Origin: Marinobacter sp. es.048 | GTDB taxonomy: Bacteria > Pseudomonadota > Gammaproteobacteria > Pseudomonadales > Oleiphilaceae | Assembly: GCF_900188435.1 (NCBI RefSeq) | Contig: NZ_FYFA01000001.1 | Location: 868,001-932,000 of the forward strand | Length of the DNA: 64,000 nucleotides | Reading direction: 5' to 3' | Part shown: positions 24,916 to 34,315 of the stretch, one piece after another | Numbering within the stretch: position 1 is the stretch's first letter | Layout: each line of letters starts with the position of its first letter | Program-made: the position numbers and the translations under genes | Notes under the pieces: model-generated | Seen by the model: only the letters and a program-made list of their open reading frames with translations | The model's database searches: none | What the model was told of the DNA's origin: nothing

Positions 24916-24947
24916 AAGGTGCGGGTCTCGATGGAGGCCCGCACCTT
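24916..24947 (+). terminator. Hairpin between pstS and pstC (attenuator/stabiliser)
   Basis: AAGGTGCGGG (24916-24925) pairs with CCCGCACCTT (24938-24947), with TCTC/GAGG extending the stem. Only three T residues follow, so it is probably a leaky terminator or 3' protector giving more pstS mRNA than pstCAB. The rest of the 24894-25030 gap shows no gene. Confidence 0.6.
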
Positions 24948-25030
24948 TCGCACGTTAGGACGATCCGGTGCCAGTGCAGAGGTGAATCTGTAAACTGAGC
25001 GCCAATCCGAAGTCGAATACAGGAATTTTC

Positions 25031-26419
25031 ATGCAACCGGCTAATCTTTTATTACTGACTCTGGTGCTGGCGATCGTGGCCTATTGGCTTGGTTACGCTC
25101 GTTCCCGGTCGTTGGCGGTGCCGCTGGGTGGGATCCGTCATCTCAAATCCCTGCCTTTCTACTACGGAGCCCGAGCGGCATTCTGGAGTGGCATTCCAGC
25201 CCTCCTCGTGCTTGGTTTATGGGCCGCATTCCAGGGCAAAGTCATCCAGCTGATTGTTATTGGTGGTCTGCCGGACGGCATGATTCCGGCAACCGACGGT
25301 GAAGCGAGCCTGCTGTTGAGCAAAATCAGCAATGTGGCCAGCGGAGCCTTGCCTCCAGGCTTCGTTGAAGCCCCGATAGCGGAGGCTGCGGAGCGTTTGC
25401 AATCGCTGCGTACGCAGAGTCGGTTCCTCATGTCTGGTCTGGTTATCTCGGTTGCCGTGCTTGCCGGTTTTCTCGGGTGGTTGAGAATCCGGCCGCGGCT
25501 GAATGCCCGTGCCCAGGTGGAGTCCATTCTCAAATGGGTATTTTTCGCCTGCGCGGCCCTGGCTATATTGACCACTGTTGGAATCATTTTCTCAGTGGCG
25601 TTCGAGACCTTTCGTTTCTTTGGCAAGGTACCGTTCACTGAATTTATCTTTGGTAGTCATTGGAGTCCCCAGACCGCTCTGAGGGCTGATCAGGTGGCTT
25701 CTCAGGGTGCCTTCGGGATGATTCCCCTGTTCACAGGTACCTTGCTGATTTCTGCCATTGCCATGGTTGTGGCAGTGCCGGTGGGCTTGCTGTCGGCCAT
25801 TTACCTGTCGGAATACGCGGGTAGAAAGATGCGTGGTGTGGTCAAGCCGTTGCTGGAAATGCTGGCGGGTATTCCCACCGTGGTTTACGGGTTCTTCGCC
25901 GCGCTGACAGTTGCGCCGTTTATCAGCGATCTGGCCGCATCCATGGGCATCGAGGCATCAAGCCAGAGTGCCCTGGCTGCCGGTGCCGTTATGGGCATCA
26001 TGATCATTCCGTTCGTGTCTTCCTTGTCGGATGACGTGATCAATGCTGTACCCCAGGCCATGCGTGATGGCTCTCTGGCGCTCGGAGCCACCCAGTCCGA
26101 GACCATGAAGAAGGTGATTTTCCCGGCTGCACTGCCCGGCATCATGGGCGGTATTCTGCTGGCGGTCTCCCGGGCCATTGGTGAAACCATGATCGTGGTC
26201 ATGGCCGCAGGGCTGGCGGCCAACCTGACGGCCAACCCGCTGGAAACCGTTACCACCGTGACCGTGCAAATCGTGACCCTGCTTACCGGTGACCAGGAAT
26301 TCGACAGCGCCAAGACGCTGGCCGCCTTCGCATTGGGCGCCATGCTCTTCCTGGCAACCCTGTTGCTCAACGTCATTGCACTGAAAATCGTACGCAAATA
26401 TCGGGAACAGTATGACTGA
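25031..26419 (+). CDS. pstC: Phosphate ABC transporter permease PstC (extended form)
   Basis: Inner-membrane permease of the Pst importer, 462 residues against about 319 in E. coli. The extra N-terminal part (roughly residues 1-200) has two or three hydrophobic segments and a soluble stretch. The C-terminal half carries the six-helix core with SQGAFGMIPLFTGTLLIS, LAGIPTVVYGFFA and the EAA-type loop ALGATQSETMKKVIFPAALPGIMGG that contacts PstB. Long PstC proteins are usual in pseudomonads and relatives. AGGA precedes the ATG, and the gene overlaps pstA by 8 bases. Confidence 0.92.
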   Translation: MQPANLLLLTLVLAIVAYWLGYARSRSLAVPLGGIRHLKSLPFYYGARAAFWSGIPALLVLGLWAAFQGKVIQLIVIGGLPDGMIPATDGEASLLLSKISNVASGALPPGFVEAPIAEAAERLQSLRTQSRFLMSGLVISVAVLAGFLGWLRIRPRLNARAQVESILKWVFFACAALAILTTVGIIFSVAFETFRFFGKVPFTEFIFGSHWSPQTALRADQVASQGAFGMIPLFTGTLLISAIAMVVAVPVGLLSAIYLSEYAGRKMRGVVKPLLEMLAGIPTVVYGFFAALTVAPFISDLAASMGIEASSQSALAAGAVMGIMIIPFVSSLSDDVINAVPQAMRDGSLALGATQSETMKKVIFPAALPGIMGGILLAVSRAIGETMIVVMAAGLAANLTANPLETVTTVTVQIVTLLTGDQEFDSAKTLAAFALGAMLFLATLLLNVIALKIVRKYREQYD

Positions 26420-27686
26420 CCAACGTTCACAGGCGGAGATTGTCCGCCAGTCGCTCAAGCGACGCTACCGTAAGGAACGCCGTTTCCGCGCCTACGGCAT
26501 CATGGCCATCGCCATTGCCCTGGGGGCCCTGTTAATCCTGTTCACCGATATCATCGGCAAGGGTTATACCGGCTTCGTGAAGACCACCATCACCATGGAT
26601 GTGCAGTTGGATGGTGAAATGATGTACCTGGATGATCCCACGGACGAGCGTCAGATCAAGATGGCCGATTTTGTCGAGCCTCTGGTTCAGGCGCTGATCA
26701 AGGAGATCCCCGGAGCAACGGAGGAGGACCGGAAACAGGTTCGCGAACTGATCAATCCCTACGCCTCGGTGACGCTCCGGGATGCCCTGAAGGCAAACCC
26801 CGAGTGGTTGGGTACCACCCAGACCATGACATTTCTCACGCACACGGACGTGGATGTCTACGTCAAGCATGCAGGGGATGATGCCTACTCGATCAAGCTG
26901 AACGACCAGCAAAAAGCCTGGGTAGATGATCTTTTCGAGCGGGACGTTATCGAGACATCGTTCAATGATGTGTTCTTCAGTGGCGGCGATTCCCGTGATC
27001 CCTCCAAGGCGGGTATTCTCGGGGCTATTGTCGGTTCGCTGCTGACCATGTTCGTCACCCTGATACTGTCGTTCCCGATCGGTGTCGCCGCAGCGATCTA
27101 TCTGGAAGAGTTTGCGCCCCAGAACAAATTTACCGATTTCATCGAAGTGAATATCAACAATCTGGCGGCGGTACCATCCATCATCTTTGGCCTGCTTGGC
27201 CTCGCGGTGTTTATCAACCTGTTCGGGATGCCACGTTCGGTTCCTGTGGTTGGTGGTCTGGTTCTGACATTGATGACGCTGCCGACCATCATCATTTCCA
27301 GCCGGGCCGCGATCAAAAGCGTACCGCCCTCGATCCGCGAGGCCGCTGAAGGTATCGGCGCATCCAAGATGCAGGTGGTTCTGCATCATGTGCTACCGCT
27401 GGCCATGCCGGGCATGCTCACCGGTTCGATCATCGGTATGGCCCAGGCACTGGGTGAAACCGCACCGCTGCTGCTGATCGGTATGGTGGCGTTCATTGTG
27501 GATGTGCCGGACGGGTTCTTTGATTCGGCTACGGTTCTGCCTGTACAGGTTTTCCTGTGGGCGGGCAGCCCGGAGCTGGCCTTTATTGAGCGAGCGTCGG
27601 CAGCCATTATGGTGCTGCTGGCCTTCCTGATCAGTATGAACGCATTGGCCATCTGGATGCGTAAACGTCTCGAGCGCCGGTGGTAA
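26412..27686 (+). CDS. pstA: Phosphate ABC transporter permease PstA (extended form)
   Basis: Second Pst permease, 424 residues. One N-terminal transmembrane helix ([16 protein letters not shown]) is followed by a long charged region, residues about 55-190, that should be periplasmic, before the permease core. The core has [16 protein letters not shown] and the coupling loop [22 protein letters not shown]. The extra domain is absent from the E. coli protein (about 296 residues) but occurs in related gammaproteobacteria. It overlaps pstC at its start and runs to within 12 bases of the pstB start. Confidence 0.92.
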   Translation: MTDQRSQAEIVRQSLKRRYRKERRFRAYGIMAIAIALGALLILFTDIIGKGYTGFVKTTITMDVQLDGEMMYLDDPTDERQIKMADFVEPLVQALIKEIPGATEEDRKQVRELINPYASVTLRDALKANPEWLGTTQTMTFLTHTDVDVYVKHAGDDAYSIKLNDQQKAWVDDLFERDVIETSFNDVFFSGGDSRDPSKAGILGAIVGSLLTMFVTLILSFPIGVAAAIYLEEFAPQNKFTDFIEVNINNLAAVPSIIFGLLGLAVFINLFGMPRSVPVVGGLVLTLMTLPTIIISSRAAIKSVPPSIREAAEGIGASKMQVVLHHVLPLAMPGMLTGSIIGMAQALGETAPLLLIGMVAFIVDVPDGFFDSATVLPVQVFLWAGSPELAFIERASAAIMVLLAFLISMNALAIWMRKRLERRW

Positions 27687-27697
27687 GGAGAATCAAG

Positions 27698-28585
27698 ATG
27701 AATAGTGTGAATACAACCATTGCCAGTGAAGTTAGCCAACCGGATGAGGTCGCCGTGCCAGTTCAGGAATCAAAGCCCGCTGAAACCATCATTGAAGAGG
27801 GCAAAACCGTCGGTAAGCCGTTCTCGGACGACCCGAAGTTCAAGCTTCGTGATGTCGAAGTGTTCTACGGCGATGCTCCCGCGATCAAGAAGATCAGCCT
27901 CGATATTGGCCGTAACGAAGTCATTGCCTTCATTGGCCCATCCGGTTGCGGCAAGTCCACCTTCCTGCGCTGCCTGAATCGCATGAACGACAGCATCGAT
28001 ATCTGTCGTGTGAAGGGTTCCCTGCAATTGGAAGACCACGACATTTACGACCCCAAGCGGGATGTGGTCGAACTGCGGGCCAGGGTCGGTATGGTATTTC
28101 AGAAGCCGAACCCCTTTCCCAAGTCCATCTATGACAACGTGGCTTACGGCCCCCGGATTCACGGCCTGGCCAACCGCAAGTCGGATCTGGACGAGATTGT
28201 GGAAAACAGCCTGCGCAAGGCCGGCCTTTGGGAAGAGGTAAAGGATCGCCTGGACGCCAACGCAACCGGCATGTCCGGCGGCCAGCAACAGCGTCTGTGT
28301 ATTGCACGAGCCATTGCCGTGAGCCCGGAAGTGGTGCTGATGGATGAGCCCTGCTCGGCTCTGGACCCCATCGCCACCGCAAAAGTGGAAGAGCTGATTG
28401 CCGAACTGTCCGAGAGCTACACGATCGTCATCGTGACCCACTCGATGCAGCAGGCGGCCCGGGTATCCCACCGCACGGCTTACTTCCACCTGGGACACCT
28501 GGTGGAAGTGAACGAGACCAACAAGGTATTCACCTCGCCGGAACATGAACTGACCGAGTCCTACATCACCGGGCGTTTCGGCTGA
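27698..28585 (+). CDS. pstB: Phosphate ABC transporter ATP-binding protein PstB
   Basis: ATPase of the Pst importer, 295 residues. An N-terminal tail of about 45 residues precedes the domain. Walker A is GPSGCGKST near 80-88, the Q-loop is FQKPNPFP, the signature is MSGGQQQR near 191 and Walker B is [21 protein letters not shown] and [10 protein letters not shown] are PstB hallmarks. ATG at 27698 has AAGGAG 8 bases upstream and is preferred over a frame from 27680 that overlaps pstA. PstB also takes part in signalling phosphate status to PhoR through PhoU. Confidence 0.95.
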   Translation: MNSVNTTIASEVSQPDEVAVPVQESKPAETIIEEGKTVGKPFSDDPKFKLRDVEVFYGDAPAIKKISLDIGRNEVIAFIGPSGCGKSTFLRCLNRMNDSIDICRVKGSLQLEDHDIYDPKRDVVELRARVGMVFQKPNPFPKSIYDNVAYGPRIHGLANRKSDLDEIVENSLRKAGLWEEVKDRLDANATGMSGGQQQRLCIARAIAVSPEVVLMDEPCSALDPIATAKVEELIAELSESYTIVIVTHSMQQAARVSHRTAYFHLGHLVEVNETNKVFTSPEHELTESYITGRFG

Positions 28586-28618
28586 TTCCGGACCTGAGGA
28601 ATTTTGGAGAAGAACAGT

Positions 28619-29341
28619 ATGCCTACGAAGAAGGACGAAGTTTACGGGGATCACATCTCCCATAAGTTCAATAACGAACTGATGGAACTCAAGACCGAGT
28701 TCCTGAAAATGGGTGGCATGGTAGAATCCCAGGTCGAGAACGCCATTCAGGCCCTGGTGGATGGCGATGGCCATCTGGCCGACGAGATCCGCGCCAACGA
28801 CAAGAAAGTTGACCGGATGGAAGTGGAAATCGACGAGGAGGCCACCCTGATCATTGCCCGTCGTCAGCCGACGGCACGGGATCTGCGTCTGGTGATCTCG
28901 GTCATCAAGATGGTGGCGGACCTGGAGCGCGTTGGCGATGAAGCCAAGAAGATCGCCAAGCTGGCCATCAAACTGCAGGAAGAAGGCCAGGCCCCGCGCG
29001 GCTACGTGGAAGTCCGCCACATTGGCACCCACGTGCTCAGCATGCTTCACGATGCCCTGGATGCCTTTGCCCGGTTGGATTCCGAGCAGGCCCTGCGGAT
29101 CATGAAGGAAGACAAGCGCGTCGATGAGGAATATCAGGCAGCGGCCCGTACCCTGCTGACGTTCATGATGGAAGATACCCGTAACATCTCACGGTGCATG
29201 TCGGTGATGTGGGTACTCCGCGCACTGGAGAGGGTGGGTGACCACGCCTGCAATATTGCCGAGAACGTGATCTTCATGGTCAAAGGCGAGGACGTTCGTC
29301 ATACGCCGGTGGAAGAGGCTGAGAAAGTCGTCGGCCGCTAG
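28619..29341 (+). CDS. phoU: Phosphate signalling protein PhoU
   Basis: 240 residues made of two similar three-helix bundles. Metal-site motifs appear as EVEIDEEATLIIARRQPTARDL in the first half and its weaker counterpart around EYQAAARTLLTFMMEDTRNISR in the second; both copies are followed by a LERVGDEA/LERVGDHA motif. PhoU links the Pst transporter to PhoR and keeps the Pho regulon off when phosphate is plentiful. The start at 28619 (MPTKKDEVYGDH) is chosen with GGAGA upstream. It is the last gene of the pst operon. The downstream gap holds copy 2 of the nested-hairpin repeat. Confidence 0.94.
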   Translation: MPTKKDEVYGDHISHKFNNELMELKTEFLKMGGMVESQVENAIQALVDGDGHLADEIRANDKKVDRMEVEIDEEATLIIARRQPTARDLRLVISVIKMVADLERVGDEAKKIAKLAIKLQEEGQAPRGYVEVRHIGTHVLSMLHDALDAFARLDSEQALRIMKEDKRVDEEYQAAARTLLTFMMEDTRNISRCMSVMWVLRALERVGDHACNIAENVIFMVKGEDVRHTPVEEAEKVVGR

Positions 29342-29459
29342 GGAGTCAGACCTTGAGGGAAAGCCGCACCACACGCCGTCCGATCAGAGCTGGGAGTCAG
29401 CCTGCTCCGTTAACAAAAAAGACAATCGGGCACCTGCGAGCGATTGTTCCCAGGTTTGA

Positions 29460-29569
29460 GCAAGTGGGCCGGTAATGCTGTTTGGGACTATCTTTCGCCA
29501 GGGATGGCGAAAGCTAAGCGCGCATGGATGCCTTGAGCGTGTCCCAAACAGCATTACCGGACCGCTTGC
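29460..29569 (-). repeat. Nested multi-hairpin repeat, copy 2 (after hinT)
   Basis: A 20-bp perfect stem joins 29469-29488 and 29541-29560 and extends outward with GCAAG/CTTGC to about 29 bp with one wobble and one mismatch. Inside are CTTTCGCCA/TGGCGAAAG (29492-29513) and GCAT/ATGC (29522-29531). Read on the minus strand the core is GGGACACGCT (29545-29536), CATCCATGCGCGCTTAGCT (29530-29512), a GCCATCCCTGGC hairpin, then GATAGTCCC (29492-29484). This is the same order and nearly the same sequence as copy 1 at 6.4-6.5 kb, but the outer stem sequence is unrelated. It starts about 22 bases after the hinT stop in the same direction. The rest of 29342-29590 shows no gene. Confidence 0.83.
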
Positions 29570-29590
29570 CGGCACCCAAGCCTAAAACAA

Positions 29591-29956
29591 TCAGCCCTGC
29601 TTCATTTTGTCGGTATACGGAGGCCAGCCTAGCGGCTTGCCGGCAAGTACGTGCAGATGTATGTGAAACACGGTCTGCCCGGAGTTTTCCCCGCAGTTCA
29701 TGACCACCCTATAGCCGTCTTCGGCAAACCCTTTCTCCTTGGCAATCTTCGCTGCCACCAGGTACAGATGCCCCACCAGTTCCCGATCTTCTTCGGTGAT
29801 GTCGTTAATGGTGGCGATGGCCTTTTTCGGGATGACCAGAAAATGCACCGGCGCCTGAGGATTGATGTCACTGAACGCCAGGGCGATATCGTCCTCGTAC
29901 AGGATGTCGGCGGGGATTTCCCGGTTGATGATCTTGGTGAAAATCGTCTCTGACAT
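29591..29956 (-). CDS. HIT-family nucleotide hydrolase (HinT-like)
   Basis: 121 residues with the histidine triad HIHLHVLAG near residues 98-106. The opening MSETIFTKIINREIPADILYEDD and the VIPKKAIATINDI block are typical of Hint proteins. Such proteins hydrolyse purine nucleoside phosphoramidates and adenylated lysyl intermediates in the cytosol. ATG 29956 has AAGGAG upstream; a frame extending to 30001 would run into the neighbouring ubiF stop. Its 3' end is followed on the same strand by repeat copy 2. Confidence 0.92.
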   Translation of the reverse strand: MSETIFTKIINREIPADILYEDDIALAFSDINPQAPVHFLVIPKKAIATINDITEEDRELVGHLYLVAAKIAKEKGFAEDGYRVVMNCGENSGQTVFHIHLHVLAGKPLGWPPYTDKMKQG

Positions 29957-29997
29957 GGTGGCTCCTTCTCGCGTGTCCTTGGGATTGTTGTTTGGCT

Positions 29998-31293
29998 TCA
30001 AAGCTGACTAAGGCCGGGAATCCGGGAAGTTATCTGCCTGACCACGGCTGGCAGTTCCTCGTCGATGCCCATGGCGTAGCGGGCAACCCGGTTGCGGGCG
30101 AAGGGCAGGGCGCGGGCGGCGCCGAGGCCGAGGTTGCGCAGCAGGTGGACGGGTGGAATCCGGTTGCTGAACAGATGGTAGAACACATCCATGGTCAGCA
30201 TCATTCTGCGGTTCGCCGGTCGGCGCTGTTGCTCATAGAGGTTAAGCCACTTTGGAGTGGCCAGATCATCTCCGGCCCGCTTGGCTTCCTTGAGGACTGC
30301 TTGCAGGGCCTGCGCATCCTGGAAGCCAAGGTTTACGCCCTGTCCGGCCAGCGGGTTGATGGTGTGGGCCGAGTCGCCAGCCAGGACGACCCGTCCGGAG
30401 TGGTACTGTTTGGCGTGCTGGCGGGCGATGGGAAACGAGGCCTTGCTGTGGATGTGTGTCAGCAGCGGCAGGCTCGCGGGAAACGACGACTGGATCTCGT
30501 TCATCAGCGCGCTGTCATCCAGGGTTTTCAGGCGAGCGAGCTCTTCGGGTGAATCGTACCAGACCAGGGAGCCCCAGCTTTCACCGGGATGTTCTGGGCC
30601 GGCGCTGTGAAGTGGCAGAAAGGCTCTGGGACCGGACGGGTGGAAGCCCTGCCAGGTAATGTCCTCGACCGGCCCCTGATAACGCACAGAGATGACCATC
30701 GCCTGCTGGTCGTACTGGTTTCGGGCAGTGCCGATGCCGGCCAGGTCGCGGATCCGGGATTGGGCACCGTCGGCGCCGACCACAAGGTTTGCTACCAGCT
30801 TGAGGCCATCATCCAGAGTAACGGTGGCTGCATCGCCAGCCTGTTCCAGTAAGGCAACACCCGGGCCGTGGAACAGGGAAACCTGCGGGCATGCCTCGGC
30901 GGTTTTCCAGAGCGCCTGCTGAGTCACCGAGTTTTCAACGATGTGTCCCAAGTGGTGGGCGCCCAGCTCGGTGGCGTCGAATTGGACCTCAGCCAGTTTT
31001 CGGGGCACCAGGTTCTGGAGTGGATAGCGGGTTTCATCCCACACGGCCAGTCGCTTGTAGGGCGTCGCGCGCATCCCCAGGATGTGGTCCCAGGCGCCAA
31101 GGCTCTGCAGATAGCGCTCACTGCCGGCGCTCAGGGCAGAAACCCGGATGTCCGGGGCGCTTTCCGGGTCAAAGTCGTGGGGCGGGGCCCGGTCGACGAG
31201 GGCAACGCGGAAGCCATTCTGGCCAAGGCCAGTGGCGAGAGCGGCGCCGACCATGCCGGCACCAACTACGACAATATCAAAGACTTGAGTCAT
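29998..31293 (-). CDS. ubiF: UbiF-like ubiquinone ring hydroxylase (FAD monooxygenase)
   Basis: A 431-residue group A flavin monooxygenase. The dinucleotide fold VVVGAGMVGAALA is at residues 9-21, the DG motif is VVGADGAQSRIRDLAG, and the second FAD motif GDSAHTINPLAGQG is near residue 301. The segment SLVWYDSPEELARL and the C-terminal PVHLLRNLGLGAARAL resemble E. coli UbiF, which hydroxylates C6 of the ubiquinone ring; UbiH or UbiI are less likely alternatives. AGGA precedes the ATG. It lies just upstream of hinT on the same strand, 41 bases apart. Confidence 0.82.
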   Translation of the reverse strand: MTQVFDIVVVGAGMVGAALATGLGQNGFRVALVDRAPPHDFDPESAPDIRVSALSAGSERYLQSLGAWDHILGMRATPYKRLAVWDETRYPLQNLVPRKLAEVQFDATELGAHHLGHIVENSVTQQALWKTAEACPQVSLFHGPGVALLEQAGDAATVTLDDGLKLVANLVVGADGAQSRIRDLAGIGTARNQYDQQAMVISVRYQGPVEDITWQGFHPSGPRAFLPLHSAGPEHPGESWGSLVWYDSPEELARLKTLDDSALMNEIQSSFPASLPLLTHIHSKASFPIARQHAKQYHSGRVVLAGDSAHTINPLAGQGVNLGFQDAQALQAVLKEAKRAGDDLATPKWLNLYEQQRRPANRRMMLTMDVFYHLFSNRIPPVHLLRNLGLGAARALPFARNRVARYAMGIDEELPAVVRQITSRIPGLSQL

Positions 31294-31375
31294 ATCGGTT
31301 TCCTGTCTGATGCCCTCAGTTTACGCGATGACGGCAGCCAGACAAGAGACCGGGATCAAGCCGGCAGGAAAATCC

Positions 31376-31933
31376 TCAATAGCCAGCCATCCCTGATACC
31401 CGCGGCTCGGCAGCGTCATCAGGTCGGCGACGGCCCTTGACAAGCCAGGCGGGCTTCTGGGCTCCGGGTTTGTTGAAGCCCTGGTTAAGGACCATGGGTT
31501 GCACCAGGGTCAGGAAATCCGAGGTTTTCATGTGCACCGATTCGCTATGACTACCTGCTGCAAACGCCAGCTCTGGCTGTTCGGTCAGGGCTTCGGCACA
31601 GTAGACGGTCATTCCGAACAGGTTGCCAAAGGGGGGCATGGCGCCTACCTCGCAATCCGGGAAGCGATCCTGGAATTCCTGCTCGTCAGCGAGGTCAAGA
31701 AAGTCGGTGTCGAGGATGCGGGATAGCCTGTCCCAGCGGATTCGCCAGGTCGCCGGCATCACCAGCATCGCCATTTTGCCATCCAGCTCGATGATCACCG
31801 TTTTAACGACACGGTCGCCGGCAATCTTGACGTGGTGGGCGAGTTCCTGGGCGGTAAATGCAGGCGGGTGGGAGAGGCACATGTATTCCACACCTGCCTC
31901 ATCGAGGAATTCCTTCAACTGCTGTACCGGCAT
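31376..31933 (-). CDS. YbaK/ProX-type aminoacyl-tRNA deacylase-like protein
   Basis: 185 residues with one YbaK/EbsC domain in the first about 150. VEYMCLSHPPAFTAQELAHH opens the domain, VVKTVIIELDGKMAMLVMPA contains the conserved lysine, and GAMPPFGNLFGMTVYC is the family's GxxxPF-type signature. Relatives edit mischarged tRNAs, such as Cys-tRNA-Pro or Ala-tRNA-Pro, in trans; the exact specificity is not visible. A basic C-terminal tail of about 30 residues (LVKGRRRPDD) is unusual. GGAGG lies before the ATG. It is upstream of ubiF on the same strand but with an 80-base gap. Confidence 0.8.
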   Translation of the reverse strand: MPVQQLKEFLDEAGVEYMCLSHPPAFTAQELAHHVKIAGDRVVKTVIIELDGKMAMLVMPATWRIRWDRLSRILDTDFLDLADEQEFQDRFPDCEVGAMPPFGNLFGMTVYCAEALTEQPELAFAAGSHSESVHMKTSDFLTLVQPMVLNQGFNKPGAQKPAWLVKGRRRPDDAAEPRVSGMAGY

Positions 31934-32103
31934 AGTGACAACCTCCTACCAGCAATGACAGCGTTCCGGAGCCTATGTTGATCGGATTACCTGGCCCCGA
32001 TGGCCTGGCGGGGTCCGTAAACCCCGCCATTAATGGTCAGCTTAGTTGAGGTTACGCAGTTTGCGAGTAACCGGATGTATCAATGAGCAACCGATCGCGA
32101 ATC
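31934..32103. other. Intergenic region with two hairpins (between YbaK-like gene and mscS)
   Basis: No gene is seen. Two stems stand out: TGGCGGGG/CCCCGCCA with loop TCCGTAAA near 32006-32029, and GGTTAC/GTAACC near 32051-32073 with an inner GCA/TGC. Neither has a U-tract on the mscS strand. They may end or protect the mscS mRNA. Confidence 0.4.
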
Positions 32104-32937
32104 TCAGTCGGTTTTAATCATATGCACATCGCGCTGGGGGAACGGAATGCTGATGCCCTCGGCGTCGAATGCTTTCTTCACTTTCTCATGCATGTCCCAG
32201 TAGAAGGGCCAGAGGTCAGCGGACTTGGTCCAGGCCCGAACGGTCAGGTCGACGGAGCTTTCGCCGAGGGCGCCAACAACGATCAGCGGCTCGGGGTCTT
32301 TCAGTGCGCGCTCGTCTTCCTCAATGAGTCGCTTGCAGACGGCCTTGGCCTTGTCGATGTCATCACCGTAGCCGATGCCGAAGCTCATGTCGCAGCGACG
32401 GGTTTCATAGGCGCTCAGGTTGGTCAGGCTGGCGTTGGCCAGTTGACCATTGGGGATGATGATGCGCCGGTTATCAAAGGTGTCGACAATGGTGTAGAGA
32501 ATGGAGATTTCCCTGACGGAGCCCAGGTAGCCCTGGGCGTCGATGACATCGCCTACCTTGAACGGCTTGAAAATCAGGATCAGGACGCCGCCGGCGAAGT
32601 TGGCGAGACTGCCCTGCAGCGCCAGGCCCACCGCCAGACCGGCGGCACCGACAATGGCGATAAAGGATGTGGTGGCGATGCCAACCATGGAGGCGACGGA
32701 AATCAGCAGCAGAATCTTGAGGATTACGCTGAGAAGGCCGCAGAGGAATTTGTTCAGGGTCGGGTCTTTCTTGCCCAGTTTGGTATCGAGCACGCCGACA
32801 AATCGGTTGATCAGCCACAGGCCTACAATCAATGTGACTATGGCCAGGACGACTTTCGGTGCGTAAGTCATGACCAGGGACATCGCCTGATTCATGAGTT
32901 CCGAGGCACCGCCTTCAGCGCCAAATAGATCTTCCAT
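32104..32937 (-). CDS. mscS: Small-conductance mechanosensitive channel MscS
   Basis: 277 residues, against 286 in E. coli MscS. Three hydrophobic helices include the pore-lining TM3 with AIVGAAGLAVGLALQGSLANFAGG, the Ala/Gly-packed helix that opens under membrane tension. The beta domain follows (FKVGDVIDAQGYLGSVREISI, RRIIIPNGQLANASLTN), then the C-terminal vestibule. It relieves turgor on osmotic downshock, as expected for a marine organism. The start has AAGGAG 8 bases upstream. It is probably monocistronic. Confidence 0.94.
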   Translation of the reverse strand: MEDLFGAEGGASELMNQAMSLVMTYAPKVVLAIVTLIVGLWLINRFVGVLDTKLGKKDPTLNKFLCGLLSVILKILLLISVASMVGIATTSFIAIVGAAGLAVGLALQGSLANFAGGVLILIFKPFKVGDVIDAQGYLGSVREISILYTIVDTFDNRRIIIPNGQLANASLTNLSAYETRRCDMSFGIGYGDDIDKAKAVCKRLIEEDERALKDPEPLIVVGALGESSVDLTVRAWTKSADLWPFYWDMHEKVKKAFDAEGISIPFPQRDVHMIKTD

Positions 32938-33078
32938 AAAGGACTCCTTGTTCGTTGGTATTTTTCTTAAGTGTCGGATTAACCGGCAAAATCCTGCAAC
33001 AACGTGATTGGTCTACTTCTCTATATAGCAGACAAATGTCAGGGGTGTGTATCGCAGGCGAAATATTCAGTCAGTGCC

Positions 33079-34182
33079 TTACGCAATCGAGCTCTTGTTG
33101 GCCCAATCGACAATGGTTCCGGGGCCTCCGCGGACAAGAATCCGGCCCTCTTTCTGGCTCAATTGGTAGTCGTACATGGGGTCGTAATAGTCCTGAAGCA
33201 GCGCCTGAATCCATGCGTTATGCGCGCCAGTCTGTCCGGTGTTTTCCTGCTGCACCAGCGCCTCTTCCATCAGACCGCGCAGCTGTTTGTGCCGCTCACC
33301 GCCAAGGCGCTTGCGAATTCGGTCAAGGGCACTCAACAGGTAGTCCCGGAAATTCAGCCAGCCCGCTTCGGCTCCGTCGCGGTTTACGTAATCCGCAAGC
33401 ATGCCTTCAACATAGTCTTCCCGGATAATGGCAACACGCTCTTTCATGGGTTGCTCAAGAATCAGCAGCGGCGACTCGGCCATGCGATCCTTGAGCGATT
33501 CGGGGAGGGCGCAACGCCCCACGAGGCGGCTTTCATCTTCCAGGTAAACCGGGCCATCGTTGAAATGACGGGCTTTGAGAATGGCCACGGCCAGCCGGTT
33601 CTCGAAATCGATCTGTGAAGGTTGAGGCGTTACCTGTCGCCCGAAACTGGAACCCCGGTGGTTGGCAAGGCCTTCAAGATCCACCGGATTCGGCAGTTGT
33701 TGCAGAACCCGTGTTTTGCCGGTACCGGTGCGCCCGCTGAGAATACGGAACTCGCCGGATTCGATCTGGGCTTCCAGGCTGTCGATCAGGAATCGGCGCA
33801 ATGCCTTGTAGCCGCCTTTAACCAGCGGGTAGTCAATGCCGGCATCCCGGATCCACTGCTGGGTGAGCCGGGAGCGCAGACCGCCCCGAAAACAGAACAG
33901 GTAGCCGTTCGGATGGCGGGCCACAAAGCGCTTCCAGGCTTCAATGCGTTGGGCCTTGATATCACCGGAAACCAGCTGATGGCCCAGCTCAATGGCCTTG
34001 TCCTGGCCTTTTTCTTTGTAACAGATGCCGACCCGGTGGCGCTCCTCATCGTTCATCAGGGGCGCGTTTTCGGTATTCGGAAAGCTGCCACGGCTGAACT
34101 CCACCGGTGCCCTGACGTCCATCAGCGGCACGTTATTCAGGAACAGGGAAAGGTAGTCGTCGGTGTCGGGTCTGCTTGCCAT
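33079..34182 (-). CDS. selU: tRNA 2-selenouridine synthase SelU (MnmH)
   Basis: 367 residues, matching E. coli SelU (364). An N-terminal rhodanese domain has the catalytic cysteine in LFCFRGGLRS near residue 97, preceded by VPLMDVRAPVEF. The C-terminal part has a P-loop GRTGTGKT near 148. The enzyme geranylates and then selenates 2-thiouridine at the wobble position of some tRNAs. The start at 34182 (MASRPDTDDYLSLF) matches the family; a longer frame to 34266 overlaps the divergent methyltransferase leader. No selD or selA lies in this window, so a selenium supply is assumed to be encoded elsewhere. Confidence 0.92.
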   Translation of the reverse strand: MASRPDTDDYLSLFLNNVPLMDVRAPVEFSRGSFPNTENAPLMNDEERHRVGICYKEKGQDKAIELGHQLVSGDIKAQRIEAWKRFVARHPNGYLFCFRGGLRSRLTQQWIRDAGIDYPLVKGGYKALRRFLIDSLEAQIESGEFRILSGRTGTGKTRVLQQLPNPVDLEGLANHRGSSFGRQVTPQPSQIDFENRLAVAILKARHFNDGPVYLEDESRLVGRCALPESLKDRMAESPLLILEQPMKERVAIIREDYVEGMLADYVNRDGAEAGWLNFRDYLLSALDRIRKRLGGERHKQLRGLMEEALVQQENTGQTGAHNAWIQALLQDYYDPMYDYQLSQKEGRILVRGGPGTIVDWANKSSIA

Positions 34183-34315
34183 TTCAGCGGTAAACCAGTT
34201 GTCAGATGGAGGCGGCAGTATAGCGGAAATGGGTGTTTTCTGCTTGTCGCCGCCTGTTTCCCGCACTGGTCACGGGTACAATGGCGCCTTCGTGAAATTC
34301 GAGGTTGGATACCCC

